Shown here piece by piece: positions 29,822 through 39,723 of a stretch of 64,000 nucleotides of DNA. Both the position numbers and the translations under genes were made by a program. The stretch lies in the NCBI RefSeq assembly GCF_039655875.1, contig NZ_JBBYXK010000002.1, forward strand, positions 248,001 to 312,000, given 5' to 3'. This stretch comes from Emcibacter sp. SYSU 3D8 (lineage in GTDB: Bacteria; Pseudomonadota; Alphaproteobacteria; SMXS01). Every line of letters starts with the position of its first letter. Position 1 is the stretch's first letter. Below the pieces are notes generated by a model. The model was not told where the DNA came from, searched no databases, and saw only the letters and a list, made by a program, of their open reading frames with translations.

Positions 29822-30312
29822 TCAGCCGCTCCCAGCCGTTCCAGCACCAGGAACTCGGTTGCCCGTCCATAGAGCGCGCCATCCACCGTGACCGCCGGGG
29901 ACAATGCGCAATTGCCGAGGCAATAGACGGCCTCCAGTGTAGTCGCGCCATCCGCCGTGGTCTCGCCAAGGCCGATGTCGAAGCGCCTGGAGAGTTGCTC
30001 GGTGAGGCTCCGCGACCCCATGGCCTGGCATGCTTCCGACTGACAGACCCTGACCACGTGCCGGGCGGGCGGAGCGCGGCGCAGGTCGTGATAAAAGGTC
30101 AGCACGCCGTAAACGTCGGCGTGGGAGAGGTTGAGCGCCCTGGCGACCGGCTCCAGCGCCCCGGCGGGCACATATCCGAACTCGCGCTGGATGGCCTGCA
30201 GAACGACCAGACACGCGCCCTCGACCGCCTCATGCTCCGAGAGAATGCGGCCGATCCTGCCGGCCAGGTCAACGGGCGTCTTAACAATGGTCATTCGTGC
30301 ATCTACGGCCAT
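29818..30312 (-). CDS. fdsG: NAD-dependent formate dehydrogenase, gamma subunit
   Basis: A 164-residue NuoE-like [2Fe-2S] protein. It has CQSEACQAMG and YCLGNCALSP, which supply the four Cys ligands of the thioredoxin-like ferredoxin fold. The helical N-terminal part contains LVVLQAIQREFGYVPAGALE. It is the promoter-proximal gene of the fds operon. Two starts are possible: ATG 30312 (MAVDARMTIVK) or ATG 30294 (MTIVKTPVDL). The family consensus does not decide between them. Confidence 0.93.
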   Translation of the reverse strand: MAVDARMTIVKTPVDLAGRIGRILSEHEAVEGACLVVLQAIQREFGYVPAGALEPVARALNLSHADVYGVLTFYHDLRRAPPARHVVRVCQSEACQAMGSRSLTEQLSRRFDIGLGETTADGATTLEAVYCLGNCALSPAVTVDGALYGRATEFLVLERLGAAE

Positions 30313-30374
30313 GTACCGACCTTACAGGCGGTCAGCTTCTGCGGCACATACGTCATTTTGCCCCGGATTATCGC

Positions 30375-30393
30375 AAAAGTCTCCCGCCGAGAC
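30375..30393 (-). terminator. Weak rho-independent terminator candidate after the Sel1 gene
   Basis: On the minus strand, 21 bases past the Sel1-protein stop, a 5-base stem (GTCTC / GAGAC) with a GGCGG loop is followed at once by TTTT. The stem is short, so efficiency is doubtful. The position between the Sel1 gene and fdsG is right for a terminator. Confidence 0.4.
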
Positions 30394-30413
30394 ACGGGAT
30401 TCTGGCGCGCGTC

Positions 30414-33134
30414 TCAGTTGGTGTCCAGGCCGACGTCGCCATCCGGCGTATCGCCGGCCGGATCGGCGCCCCTGTCCGCCCGGCGCTTGCGGACCTCGCC
30501 AAGCTGTTCGGGCGTCAGCCGCTGCTCGATCGCGCGGGCCGCATCCTGCGCCCGAGTACGGAGCTCGCCGGGCTTCAGCTTGTCGATCGCAACGCCGAGC
30601 CAGAACAGCGCTTCTTCCTGGGCATCGGGCGGCGCATCGGGCTGGCCGGCCAGCAACCCACCCAGCCGGACCTGGGCATCGACCTGGCCGTTGCGGGCCG
30701 CGCGCCGGAACCATTCCAGTGCGCGCTCGTCGTTGACCACGACGCCCTCGCCGCGCGTGTACAGCATGCCCAGCGCATATTGCGATCCGGGATGTCCCTT
30801 TTCCGCCGCCTTGAGGAACCAGTCCTTTGCCGTGGCAGCATCCTGGGGCACGCCATTGCCGTAATAATAGGCTTCGCCCAGGCTGGCCATGGCGCGGATG
30901 TAAGCCAACTCGGCCGACTGCCGGAGATAGTTCATGGATGCCTCCGGGTCGGCCTCCACGCCGTCCCCCCTGGCATACAGCCGGGACAGGTACCACAGTG
31001 ACTCGCCGTCGCCGGCGGCCTCGAACAGCGCGCGAGCACCCGCCGGATCCTTCGCCCCGCCCCAGCCCCAATACAGGCACTTGGCGAGCCACGGTCCTGC
31101 ATTGCTCCAGCCGTTATCGAGCGCGGTCTGGAGCCAACGCCGCGCCGCTACGTCATCGCGCGCCACGCCCACGCCCTGCAGCAACAGGCGTCCGACCCAG
31201 TACTGGGCCACGGCCACGCCGCCTTCAGCGGCCTTGCGATAGCCCTTGTAGGCGGCATCCTTGTCACGCGGGCCGCCGTGGCCTGTCAGCTGCATGTAGG
31301 ACAGGTTCGCAAGTGATCCCAGATTGCCGGCCTCCGCCGCGGCCGAGAACCAGCGACGCGCCTCGATGGCATCATGCGCAACGCCCTTGCCCAGGTAATA
31401 GGCGATGCCGGCCATCCGCTGGCCTTCCACATGGCCTTTCCGGGCCGCTTTCAGGGCCGCGGCGAACGAGGCTGTATCGTTGACGCGGCCAAACCTGGCA
31501 TCGGCGTGGAGCCGGGCCAGAACATAGTCCGCATCGGCCGATCCCATATCCGACGCCGTCTGCAGTTCCGCGATCGCACGTTCCACCAGGGCAGGTGCAT
31601 CGGCAGGTCCGCCGCGCTGGGCCTCGCCAAGCAGCGCGCGGGCCCTCGAGATGCGGCCCTCGGCGCCGTCCGGCACCGGGACCGCCAGCGCCGAGTCTGC
31701 ATAGAGCCGGGAGGCCGCACTGGCGGCCGCCGGGTCCGGCGTCCCGGCCCCGTCCTGCGCCGTGATATACCGCAGTGCCGACCGAGCCTGATCGACCCCG
31801 CCGGCAGCTGCCTGTTCCATCAGCGCGCGCGCCTTGGACGTGTCCTTCGCGACGCCGGCGCCCGTCATATACAGCCCGCCCAACGCGTATTGGGCGTCGG
31901 GATGGCCCGCCTCGGCCGCGCGAGTCCAGAAGCGGGCACTCCTGGTCTGATCGGGAGCCACCCCGTCGCCCCGCGAATAAAGCACGCCAAGATTGTAGAG
32001 ACAGTCCGGTTGCCCCGCCTCGGCGCATCGTTCCAGCCAGGTGCGAGCCTGGGCCGCGTCGGCTGCGGTTCCGATGCCCTCCCGGTAATAGGTGAACAGC
32101 AGCAGCTGGCCATAGACCGACCCCTTGCCAGCCGCCGCCGTCGCCAGGGCGAACGCCTTGGCCGGATCCTGGCCGACGCCCTCGCCCATGCTGTAGGCGG
32201 CGGCGAGCGCGGCTTGTGCGTCCGGCACGCCCTGTTCTGCTGCCTGGCGCAACAGGTCCATGCCGCGTTCTGGTTCCTTCTCGCCGCCGCGGCCGGACAA
32301 CAGCACGACTGCGCCCAGATATTGAGCGTAGGCGTTGCCCAGGCTCGACGCGCGTAGCAGCAGTTCGCGCGCCGCCGTCTCGTCGCGTTCCGTATAGCGG
32401 CCCTCCAGTTGGAGCTGGGCCAGCGAGACCATGCAGAGTTCCGAACCTTCGGCGACAGCCTGGCGGACAAGCTCGGCCATCTGCGCGCCCTTTTCGGGGC
32501 CGGGGTCACCCTCGATGTCCAGCTGGGCCAGGGCACACAGCCCGTCGGACCATCCCTTGTCGTGGGCCAGCTTGAACCAGGTGCGGGCGTGCTCCCGATT
32601 GACCGGCATACCCCAGCCGCGCATGGCATGCAGCCCAAGCTGGTACAATGCCACGGGAACGCCGGCATCGGCGGCCTTCTGCAGCCACTTCACAGCCTCG
32701 TCGTAATCGACGGCCGTACCCATGCCGCGCTGATAGACGTTGCCCAGGATCGCCGCAGCCATGGCGTTGCCCGTTTCAGCCGACCGGACAAGCCACCCGA
32801 ATCCTGCCTCCGGGTCCACGGCGGTGCCGGTGCCGCGATAATAGGAAAGCGCGAGCCGCCACTGCGCGTCCGCGTCGCCCCGCTCCGCTCGCTCCTCCAG
32901 TTCGGAGAACGTCTTCAGCTGCAACAGATAGTCGATATCGCCGCCGCCGTCGTCACCCAGAGGATCGGCGGCGCGCGCGCCGTCCGGACTGACCGCGCTC
33001 ATATCGACACGCGGCATCGCGCTCACGGCTGCCCACGCCGCGCCGGGCAGAACGGCAAGCAACAATATCGCACCGGCGATCAGCGCGCCGGTCAGCGGCC
33101 GTCTGGCATGGCGTTGGAAGATATCTAGCCCCAT
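30414..33134 (-). CDS. Large Sel1-like repeat protein, exported
   Basis: A 906-residue protein with a basic N terminus and a hydrophobic signal segment (about 14-36, ending AAWAAV). The rest is an almost unbroken series of roughly 36-residue Sel1 repeats with the A-x-x-x-L-G-x-x-Y-x-x-G-x-G-V pattern (for example AILGNVYQRGMGTAVDYDEA and SLGEAYYYGNGVPQDAATA). A linker near 470-530 lacks the pattern. Sel1 solenoids act as protein-binding scaffolds, often in envelope or signalling assemblies. It is divergent from a hybrid histidine kinase and could work with it, but that is inference. Confidence 0.88.
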   Translation of the reverse strand: MGLDIFQRHARRPLTGALIAGAILLLAVLPGAAWAAVSAMPRVDMSAVSPDGARAADPLGDDGGGDIDYLLQLKTFSELEERAERGDADAQWRLALSYYRGTGTAVDPEAGFGWLVRSAETGNAMAAAILGNVYQRGMGTAVDYDEAVKWLQKAADAGVPVALYQLGLHAMRGWGMPVNREHARTWFKLAHDKGWSDGLCALAQLDIEGDPGPEKGAQMAELVRQAVAEGSELCMVSLAQLQLEGRYTERDETAARELLLRASSLGNAYAQYLGAVVLLSGRGGEKEPERGMDLLRQAAEQGVPDAQAALAAAYSMGEGVGQDPAKAFALATAAAGKGSVYGQLLLFTYYREGIGTAADAAQARTWLERCAEAGQPDCLYNLGVLYSRGDGVAPDQTRSARFWTRAAEAGHPDAQYALGGLYMTGAGVAKDTSKARALMEQAAAGGVDQARSALRYITAQDGAGTPDPAAASAASRLYADSALAVPVPDGAEGRISRARALLGEAQRGGPADAPALVERAIAELQTASDMGSADADYVLARLHADARFGRVNDTASFAAALKAARKGHVEGQRMAGIAYYLGKGVAHDAIEARRWFSAAAEAGNLGSLANLSYMQLTGHGGPRDKDAAYKGYRKAAEGGVAVAQYWVGRLLLQGVGVARDDVAARRWLQTALDNGWSNAGPWLAKCLYWGWGGAKDPAGARALFEAAGDGESLWYLSRLYARGDGVEADPEASMNYLRQSAELAYIRAMASLGEAYYYGNGVPQDAATAKDWFLKAAEKGHPGSQYALGMLYTRGEGVVVNDERALEWFRRAARNGQVDAQVRLGGLLAGQPDAPPDAQEEALFWLGVAIDKLKPGELRTRAQDAARAIEQRLTPEQLGEVRKRRADRGADPAGDTPDGDVGLDTN

Positions 33135-33347
33135 TGGGGCAGGATAGCGGCGGACATGACCAACCTCTAGACCATCCTTTGCTCAGGCGCGTTTCATCGG
33201 GGTGCGGGACCGTCGCCGGTCTTCCGCTTGCCGCACGGCCGGTCGCTTTGCATGGCCCTGTTGCTTTGCAAAGCAATGAGTCGGCAGTTGCGGCAAATTC
33301 GTTGTAGCATGCCGTTCACGTCGGTGCGGACGGCAGGGGGCAACGCA

Positions 33348-36341
33348 TTGAAATCGCATATGGCTACGTCTGTCCGGCTACTGGTCGTGCTCGTCGCCAC
33401 CATTTCCGTCATCCTCCTGGTCCTGCACGGCCTTCAGATGCGTCTGGACCATGAGCGCGAGGCCAAGCAGGTCCGCGGCGATCTCCACAATCTTACCAAC
33501 GCGCTCGCCGTTCATGCGCGCCAGACCCTAGGCACCATCGACCGGGGCGTCGCCCTGTTCGCCAGCAGGCTCGACCTGGAACAACCAACAGGCAGTGTTC
33601 ACGAGTCGCTGCGCGCCGGAAGGGATACCGCCGTCGGCGTGCTGGAGTTCTACGTCCTTGACGCGAACGGCCGGGTGGTCGCAGCGTCCTATGAACCGGT
33701 ACCGGAACCCACGGAAATGTCCGGGGAGCCGCCCTTCAACGCCGTGCCGACCAAGACCGAGACGGCGCCGCGGATCAGTTCGCCGCTGACCGGTCGCCTC
33801 GGCCGGGCAGCCGGGGCCGAGATAATCCGGCTGGCGCGGCCCCGTTTCAGCCCCGACGGCAATCTCACGGGCTGGGCAGTGGGCACGGTCAGCGTGCGGC
33901 ACTTTCAGACGCTGTTCGAATCCATGATCCTCACGCCGCACACCAATATTGCGCTGGTCCGGACCGATGGGGTGCTGCTTGCCGGCAGCGGCGACGGCGC
34001 GGTTGCTGCCTTTGGACCCGATCGGACGGGAGCATTGTTCGACGGGCCGCTCAAGGACGCCGGCGAGACCGGTTCGTTCTGGGCGGGCGGCACGTCCGCC
34101 ACCGGCGAACGCTCCATGCTCGTCTATTCGCGTGTTCCGGGCATGCCGCTGATGTTGCTCGCGCGCATGCCGGAAAGTGACGTTTTCGCCCGCTGGAAGA
34201 TGCGTGTGCTCATCGGCACGCTTATCGACGTGCTTTTGACGGCGTTCATCATCGGCGCCACGGGACTGGCGGTGCGCGAACTCGGCCTTCGCCAGCGCGA
34301 CCAGGATCGCACCGGCGCCCAGCTCAACCTGCTGGCCGACGCGTCCGTCGACATCTCGAGCCAGCGCAGCACGGATGACGTCCTGCGGCGCGCGGTGGAA
34401 CTGTCGCGCGAGCTCGTGCCCAGTCATCAGGCGGTGATCAGCCTGACCATCGATCAGGACTATGCCCAGGCGGTGCATACGGTCTCGCTGTCCGACAAAT
34501 ACGGCAAATGGCGGAACTACGAGGGCCATGCCGATGGATCAGGCATCTACCGGCTGGTCTGCATGAACAATCAGCCCATGCGCCTGACCCAGAACGAACT
34601 GGAAACCCACACCGCGTGGAAGGGCTTTGGCGCGGCCCGGCATGAGCATCCGCCCATGCGCGGCTGGCTGGCCGTGCCGCTGATCGCCCAGAACGGCAGC
34701 AATATCGGCCTCATCCAGCTATCGGATCGGGAAACCGCCGACTTTGACGACCGCGACGAGGCGGTCTTGATGCAGCTTGCCCAGATGGTTTCGGCCGCCA
34801 TCGAGAATGTTCGGCTGCTGGAGGCGAGAACACGCGCACTGGCGGCGGCAGAACAAGCGCGCGACGAGATTGCCCGCATATTCTCCACCATGTCGGATGG
34901 CCTCTACCACCTGGACATGGACTGGCGCTACACGCGGGTCAACCGGGCCGCCGAAGAGATGTTCACCATCAAGGAGGCAGATGTTCTCGGCAAATCCATG
35001 TGGGAGGTTTTTCCCGAGCTTGTGGACAGCGACGTCCACGCGAAGTTTCGGCAAGCCCGGGAAACCGGCGAACACGCGACACTGGAGAATTACTACGAGC
35101 CGATCGACCGCTATCATCTGGTGAGATTGTTTCCAGGGCCGGACGGCATGACGGTCTATGTGTCCGACATCACCGATCGCAGGCGTGCCGAGCAGCAATT
35201 GCGCCAGGCCCAGAAGATGGAGGCCGTCGGGCAGCTTACCGGCGGCGTGGCCCACGACTTCAACAACCTGCTGACCGTCATTCTCGGCAATGCGGACATG
35301 CTCGTGGAGGAGGTCGGCGCGGACCCGCATCTGCGGAGCATTGCCCAGATGATCCAGACTGCCGCCGAGCGCGGCGCCGACCTGACGCACCGTCTGCTGG
35401 CATTCTCGCGCCGTCAGCCGCTCGCGCCCGTCGTCGTGGACCCCAACCAGCTTGTCGCCGGCCTCGAAGGGCTACTTCGCCGCACGCTGCATGAAAACAT
35501 CGACATCGAACTGGTGCGCGGCGCCGGGTTGTGGAAGGCGGTGGTCGACCGATCGCAACTCGAAAACGCGGTGATCAACATCGTCATCAATGCACGCGAC
35601 GCCATGCCTGGCGGTGGCAAACTGACGATCGAAACCGCGAATACGCGGCTCGACGAAAGCTACACCGAACAGGAAGACATCAACTCCGGACCATATGTGT
35701 TGATCGCCATATCGGACACCGGCGAGGGCATGGATCCGGCAATTCTTGGGCGTGCTTTTGACCCGTTTTTCACGACCAAGCCGGTCGGCAAGGGCAGCGG
35801 CCTCGGTCTGTCCATGGTCTACGGCTTCGTGCGGCAATCGGGCGGCCATGTGAAGCTGTACAGCGAGCCGGGCTATGGGACGACGGTGAAAATCTACCTT
35901 CCCCGCGCCGCAGACGCCAATGAGCAAGTGCGAACGGCTAGCCTGGAAGAAATCAAGCCCGCACGCGGGTCCGAGCGGATCGCCCTTGTCGAGGATGAGG
36001 AGCTCGTGCGCAAGTTCGCGGAACTCAACCTCAAGGCGCTGGGCTATACGGTTTCATCGTTCCCGACCGGTCCCGAATTGCTGCGGGCGATGGACGACGG
36101 ACTCCGCTTCGATCTGCTGTTCACCGATATCGTCCTGCCAGGCGGCATGAACGGCCGGGACATCGCCGTGGAAGTTGTCCGGCGCGTGCCCGGCACCAAG
36201 GTCCTGTACTCATCGGGATATACGGACAATGCCATCGTCCATCACGGCCGGCTCGACGACGGCGTCAACCTGCTGAACAAGCCGTTCCGGAAGGCCGAGA
36301 TGGCCCAGAAAGTCAGAACGGTACTGGACAACACCGGTTAG
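33348..36341 (+). CDS. Hybrid sensor histidine kinase (periplasmic sensor, GAF, PAS, HisKA, HATPase, receiver)
   Basis: Two membrane helices (about residues 6-24 and 280-305, counting from ATG 33360) bracket a ~255-residue periplasmic sensor. Then come a GAF-like domain (about 320-465), a PAS domain (about 490-600), a kinase core with His632 in [11 protein letters not shown], an ATPase with [13 protein letters not shown], and a C-terminal receiver with Asp923 in [12 protein letters not shown]. The start is uncertain. TTG 33348 has a GGGGG stretch 8 bases upstream and is my choice. ATG 33360 has no clear ribosome site, and ATG 33228 adds an unlikely Cys-rich leader. No partner regulator is adjacent. 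Confidence 0.9.
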   Translation: MKSHMATSVRLLVVLVATISVILLVLHGLQMRLDHEREAKQVRGDLHNLTNALAVHARQTLGTIDRGVALFASRLDLEQPTGSVHESLRAGRDTAVGVLEFYVLDANGRVVAASYEPVPEPTEMSGEPPFNAVPTKTETAPRISSPLTGRLGRAAGAEIIRLARPRFSPDGNLTGWAVGTVSVRHFQTLFESMILTPHTNIALVRTDGVLLAGSGDGAVAAFGPDRTGALFDGPLKDAGETGSFWAGGTSATGERSMLVYSRVPGMPLMLLARMPESDVFARWKMRVLIGTLIDVLLTAFIIGATGLAVRELGLRQRDQDRTGAQLNLLADASVDISSQRSTDDVLRRAVELSRELVPSHQAVISLTIDQDYAQAVHTVSLSDKYGKWRNYEGHADGSGIYRLVCMNNQPMRLTQNELETHTAWKGFGAARHEHPPMRGWLAVPLIAQNGSNIGLIQLSDRETADFDDRDEAVLMQLAQMVSAAIENVRLLEARTRALAAAEQARDEIARIFSTMSDGLYHLDMDWRYTRVNRAAEEMFTIKEADVLGKSMWEVFPELVDSDVHAKFRQARETGEHATLENYYEPIDRYHLVRLFPGPDGMTVYVSDITDRRRAEQQLRQAQKMEAVGQLTGGVAHDFNNLLTVILGNADMLVEEVGADPHLRSIAQMIQTAAERGADLTHRLLAFSRRQPLAPVVVDPNQLVAGLEGLLRRTLHENIDIELVRGAGLWKAVVDRSQLENAVINIVINARDAMPGGGKLTIETANTRLDESYTEQEDINSGPYVLIAISDTGEGMDPAILGRAFDPFFTTKPVGKGSGLGLSMVYGFVRQSGGHVKLYSEPGYGTTVKIYLPRAADANEQVRTASLEEIKPARGSERIALVEDEELVRKFAELNLKALGYTVSSFPTGPELLRAMDDGLRFDLLFTDIVLPGGMNGRDIAVEVVRRVPGTKVLYSSGYTDNAIVHHGRLDDGVNLLNKPFRKAEMAQKVRTVLDNTG

Positions 36342-36380
36342 CCGCCTGCCCCGCGTTGCATTGCCGAGGCATGGATACCG

Positions 36381-36674
36381 TCAGTAGCGGTGCCCGTGTC
36401 CCTTGCGGTCGTAATGGCCCCGGTCATGACGGTCGCCGTGCCGATCATGGCGATCATGGCGATCATAGCGATCATGCCGGTGGGTTTCGCGATAATAGAC
36501 GCCGCCCGAATTGCCGTGATAGCCGTCCGTGTAATAGGCGCCGCCAGAACTGCTCCCGCAGGCGGCGAGTCCCAGCATGGCGCCGACGATCGGCACAATG
36601 GCGACGGTTTTCACCCACGGCGAGCGGGTATTTTGATGAACACGATCAGTCATGATGATGTCCTTTCCTGACAT
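36381..36674 (-). CDS. Small lipoprotein with His/Asp/Arg-rich tandem repeats
   Basis: A 97-residue protein with a hydrophobic leader ending in a lipobox (LGLAAC, Cys at about 39) followed by GSSSGG. The mature part has two Tyr/Gly segments and then a tail built of repeated Asp-Arg-His units (HDRYDRHDRHDRHGDRHD) ending GHYDRKGHGHRY. The start may be ATG 36674 or the in-frame ATG at 36653 (MTDRVHQ). The His-Asp tail looks able to bind divalent metal, but no known family is recognised. It is divergent from the arylsulfotransferase-like gene. Confidence 0.72.
   Translation of the reverse strand: MSGKDIIMTDRVHQNTRSPWVKTVAIVPIVGAMLGLAACGSSSGGAYYTDGYHGNSGGVYYRETHRHDRYDRHDRHDRHGDRHDRGHYDRKGHGHRY
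36442..36477. repeat. Four 9-base tandem repeats encoding Asp-Arg-His units
   Basis: Four consecutive copies of CGATCATGG (the last two with one change each) lie within the coding sequence of the His-rich lipoprotein. Because the unit is 9 bases, copy changes would alter the number of Asp-Arg-His triplets without shifting frame. Confidence 0.8.
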
Positions 36675-36903
36675 GGCAGCGAAATAGGCACGCTTGATAT
36701 CAACATAACTCTATGGCTGGTCGCTTGTTCCCCAGCCAATCACCCCCTTTTCTGTCATCTGTCCGGATAGATCAGACATCAACCCACTTCTGAGCACTGA
36801 CCGGGGATTCCGGAACTGTCCTGAACAGGCTTCTTTCCGCCGGGGCAATACTGGCCAGCGTGGTGGCATTGGCCCGCGCGACGCTGTACCTCTATGGTGC
36901 GCC

Positions 36904-38211
36904 GTGAGGCGCTGGAGGAAAGGACCGCAATTGCAGAATAAGGCCTGGATCGGCGTTGGGGTGGCAGGTGTGGCGGCGGTGATTGCCGTTCTCATGCTCT
37001 GGCCGCCGGCCACGCGTTTCGTGCTCGATACCTGGCAGGGCGACGCGCTGCGCGAGGAGCGGCAGGCGATCACGGATCCACTGACCTCGGATCACTGGAG
37101 CGCCGCCCGCGCCGCCGACAAGGGTGTAACGATCTGGGATCCGATCAACGCCGAGCGCGGCTTTACTTTGTACACGTCGGGCGAAGGGCCGATTGCACGG
37201 CTGGTGACCATGACGGGCGCACCGGTCCATGAATGGACCATTCCCTACAGCCGGGCGTGGACTCCGGAAAAGGCTGCCGTCAAGGAGCCTCAGCCCGACG
37301 ATCTGGTGTTTCTGCGCGATGCACGAGTGCTGCCCAATGGCGACCTGATCGCTGTCTTCGAGGCGGCCGGGCACCTGCCGGCGGGCTATGGAATGGTCAA
37401 GGTGGACAAGGATTCACGTCCGGTCTGGAGCTATCTGGAGCGCGCGCACGGCGGGTTCGACATGACGCCCGATGGCCGGGTGCTGGTATTGGTCCAGTCC
37501 ATCCAGCAGGACAGCCGGCCGTCTTCGACCATCGAGACACCTTACCTTGAGGATTTCCTGGTGCTGTTGTCCCCGGCCGGCAAGGAACTGGCGAAAATCT
37601 CGCTGGTCGAGGCGCTGGAGCGTTCGCGCTTCGCCTCGCTTCTGGATAACGCGCCGCCTGACGAACACGACCCGCTGGGCGCGACAAGCGTTCAGTATCT
37701 TGGCGGCAACCCGGTGAAAGGGGCGCCTGACAGCGCGGGCGAACGGGTTTTGCTGTCATTCGGCATGCTCGATGCCGTCGCCATCCTCGATGTACCGAGC
37801 AGGAAGATCGTCTGGGCGAAGCGCGGCGAATGGCAAAGCCAGCACGAGGCCCGCGCGCTGCCGGATGGCGACCTCATGATCGCCGACGCTCCGGCCGACA
37901 ACGAAAGCAGGGTGCAGCAGATCGATCTGTCGACCGGCACGGTCATCTGGTCCTATGGCGGCGGCACCGACGAGCCCTTCGCCAGCGCGACGGGGCTATC
38001 GGCCCGGCGGCTGGCAAACGGCAACACGCTGCTGACCGAGTCCGAAGGCGGCCGGCTGGTCGAGGTCGATGGGACCGGCACCGTGCTGTGGGAATACACC
38101 AACCCGGTCCGCGGCGGGCCGGCCGATTACTACATCCCGGTGGTGGCTGCCGCCCAACGGATCGACGCGCGATCGCTCGACGCCAGCTTTATCGGGTTCA
38201 AACGACCATAG
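36904..38211 (+). CDS. Arylsulfotransferase (ASST)-like beta-propeller protein
   Basis: A 435-residue protein with an N-terminal membrane anchor (about 14-33) and an exported propeller domain. Repeated segments of the type DARVLPNGDLIAVFE, HGGFDMTPDGRVLVLVQ, QSQHEARALPDGDLMIADA and SARRLANGNTLLTESEGGRLVEVD are the blades characteristic of the bacterial arylsulfotransferase family. Several His residues in these blades match the family's active-site region. Actual sulfotransferase activity is unproven, since many relatives are uncharacterised. Its last 14 bases overlap the convergent LLM gene. Confidence 0.8.
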   Translation: MRRWRKGPQLQNKAWIGVGVAGVAAVIAVLMLWPPATRFVLDTWQGDALREERQAITDPLTSDHWSAARAADKGVTIWDPINAERGFTLYTSGEGPIARLVTMTGAPVHEWTIPYSRAWTPEKAAVKEPQPDDLVFLRDARVLPNGDLIAVFEAAGHLPAGYGMVKVDKDSRPVWSYLERAHGGFDMTPDGRVLVLVQSIQQDSRPSSTIETPYLEDFLVLLSPAGKELAKISLVEALERSRFASLLDNAPPDEHDPLGATSVQYLGGNPVKGAPDSAGERVLLSFGMLDAVAILDVPSRKIVWAKRGEWQSQHEARALPDGDLMIADAPADNESRVQQIDLSTGTVIWSYGGGTDEPFASATGLSARRLANGNTLLTESEGGRLVEVDGTGTVLWEYTNPVRGGPADYYIPVVAAAQRIDARSLDASFIGFKRP

Positions 38212-39082
38212 GCGCGGTCTGTCCCGCCTCGATGCGGTGGCGCACCTCGGACATGAAGTCGACATGCGCCTCGATGGTGGTGAAACCCTTGCCCATGGAG
38301 TTGATCGAGGCATGGGTGCCGCCCAGGTCGCGCCAGCGCTTCACCGTATCGACGGTTTCCTGCAGATTGGTGGCGCGGATGGTGATCAGTTCGCGGCCGA
38401 AACCGGCTTCGGGCCGACCGGATTCCTTCAGGTGGTGGCGCACCCGCTCCCAGCCCTGGGTGGCGTGATCGATATCGCCGGCAAAGATGTATCCGTCGCC
38501 CAGCCGGCCGCCCCGCCTGAACGCCGGCTCGGTAAAACCGCCGACCCAGATGGGGATCTGCCGCTTCGGGCGCGGCAGGATGTTACCCTTGTCGATGTGG
38601 TCGAACTTGCCGTCGAAACTCATGACCTGCTCGGACCATAGCCGGCGCAGGAACGGAATCTGCTCGTCGGCGCGGGCGCCGCGGGTTTCGAAGTCCTGGC
38701 CCAGGGCATGGTATTCGACGTAGTTCCAGCCGGTGCCGATGCCGAGACGCAGGCGCTGATGCGACAGCAGGTCCACATCGGCGGCCTGCTGGGCGACCAG
38801 CACGGTCTGGCGCTGCGGCAGGATCAGTACGCCCGTCACCATCTCGAGCCGGTGCGTGATGCCGGCCCAGTAGCCGAACATCACGAACGGGTCGTGGAAC
38901 GGATGGTTCTCGGTATAGGGCCCCCACAGCTTGGGTTCGCGGTCGTGGGAGGCGCCAACCACATGGTCGAACACCAGAATGTGGTCGTAGCCCAGTTTCT
39001 CGACGGCAAGGCCGATGTCGTGCACGGCCTTCGGATCACCCTTCAATTCGGTTTGCGGATAGACGGCGCCCAGTTTCATCAC
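38198..39082 (-). CDS. LLM-class (luciferase-like, F420-dependent type) oxidoreductase
   Basis: A 294-residue TIM-barrel protein of the luciferase-like monooxygenase superfamily, in the F420-dependent-type subgroup. It begins MKLGAVYPQTELKGDPKAVHD and has LEMVTGVLILPQRQTVLVAQQAADVDLLS, the LRLGIGTGWNYVEYHALG substrate/cofactor loop and IPIWVGGFTEPAFRRGGRLGDGY. Cofactor F420 versus FMN cannot be decided from the sequence. It overlaps the upstream NTF2-like gene by 4 bases. A second paralogue is at 57636. Confidence 0.88.
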   Translation of the reverse strand: MMKLGAVYPQTELKGDPKAVHDIGLAVEKLGYDHILVFDHVVGASHDREPKLWGPYTENHPFHDPFVMFGYWAGITHRLEMVTGVLILPQRQTVLVAQQAADVDLLSHQRLRLGIGTGWNYVEYHALGQDFETRGARADEQIPFLRRLWSEQVMSFDGKFDHIDKGNILPRPKRQIPIWVGGFTEPAFRRGGRLGDGYIFAGDIDHATQGWERVRHHLKESGRPEAGFGRELITIRATNLQETVDTVKRWRDLGGTHASINSMGKGFTTIEAHVDFMSEVRHRIEAGQTAPMVV

Positions 39083-39612
39083 GCTCTCCCCAGGTTAGGT
39101 AGCAAACGGTAGGACAGGTCCGAGGTGTCGCGCCTGCCGGGAAGCGGCTGCTGCCCGGGCGTGCCCGGATAGAGAATAGCACCGACGTCGCGGGCGCGCA
39201 CCGGCACCATGGTGCTCATGTCCGACACGAAGACGCGGTCGGCGATACGCCAGCGGCCCTCGGCCTTGCGCCAGGTATCGAGGTATCGGCCATGACCGAT
39301 CAGATCGATCAACTCGTCGCCCTGCTGCATGCGCAGCGTGACCTGCACCATGCTCTCGCTGACCGCCGCCGCGTCGCCGGTGAAGTCGACCAGCATGTTG
39401 CAGACCCGGTGGGTGTGGCAGACCATGGACGCGTGCACCGGCCACAGCCAGTCGACGAAGCCCGCGGGCGACCCGTTGTAGAGGCCGCTATATTCCAGTG
39501 TCGCATCCGGCCAGAAGCAATCCAGCGCCAGTGGCGCGTCCATGCGGTCCATGGAGCGGCAATAGCGATAAAGCGTCTCGTGGATGTCCAGCTTGTCCTC
39601 GGTTCCCGGCAT
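39079..39612 (-). CDS. NTF2-like / SnoaL-type domain protein
   Basis: A 177-residue protein of the nuclear transport factor 2-like fold, SnoaL_4 type. The start DIHETLYRYCRSMDRMDAPL with FWPDATLEYSGLY is the typical N-terminal helix with the conserved Tyr/Arg and Asp. A C-terminal sheet includes GHGRYLDTWRKAEGRWRIADR. Such proteins can be isomerases, dehydratases or ring-hydroxylating dioxygenase small-subunit relatives. It is coupled by a 4-base overlap to the LLM oxidoreductase, suggesting a joint catabolic step of unknown substrate. Confidence 0.83.
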   Translation of the reverse strand: MPGTEDKLDIHETLYRYCRSMDRMDAPLALDCFWPDATLEYSGLYNGSPAGFVDWLWPVHASMVCHTHRVCNMLVDFTGDAAAVSESMVQVTLRMQQGDELIDLIGHGRYLDTWRKAEGRWRIADRVFVSDMSTMVPVRARDVGAILYPGTPGQQPLPGRRDTSDLSYRLLPNLGRA

Positions 39613-39723
39613 GGCGTCCTCCCCTGTTGTGCCCCCGGCACGGCGGGCAGCATGGTTCTACCACGCCGTCAAAGGGACCAGAAACCTGTCAGGACCCGCA
39701 GGGAGAATGCCCGCACTGGTTCC

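Noticed and set aside
36442-36477. Short tandem repeats as a CRISPR or VNTR array
   Set aside because: The 9-base units are direct, in frame with a lipoprotein gene and without spacers, so they are coding repeats rather than a CRISPR array.
36694-36704. TTGATATCAA palindrome resembling an FNR/Dnr half-site pair
   Set aside because: FNR sites need TTGAT-N4-ATCAA. Here the half-sites touch, so the resemblance is to the core only.
36815-36828. GAAC-N6-GAAC resembling an alphaproteobacterial LexA box
   Set aside because: The alphaproteobacterial box needs N7. The spacing is one base short and no SOS gene follows.
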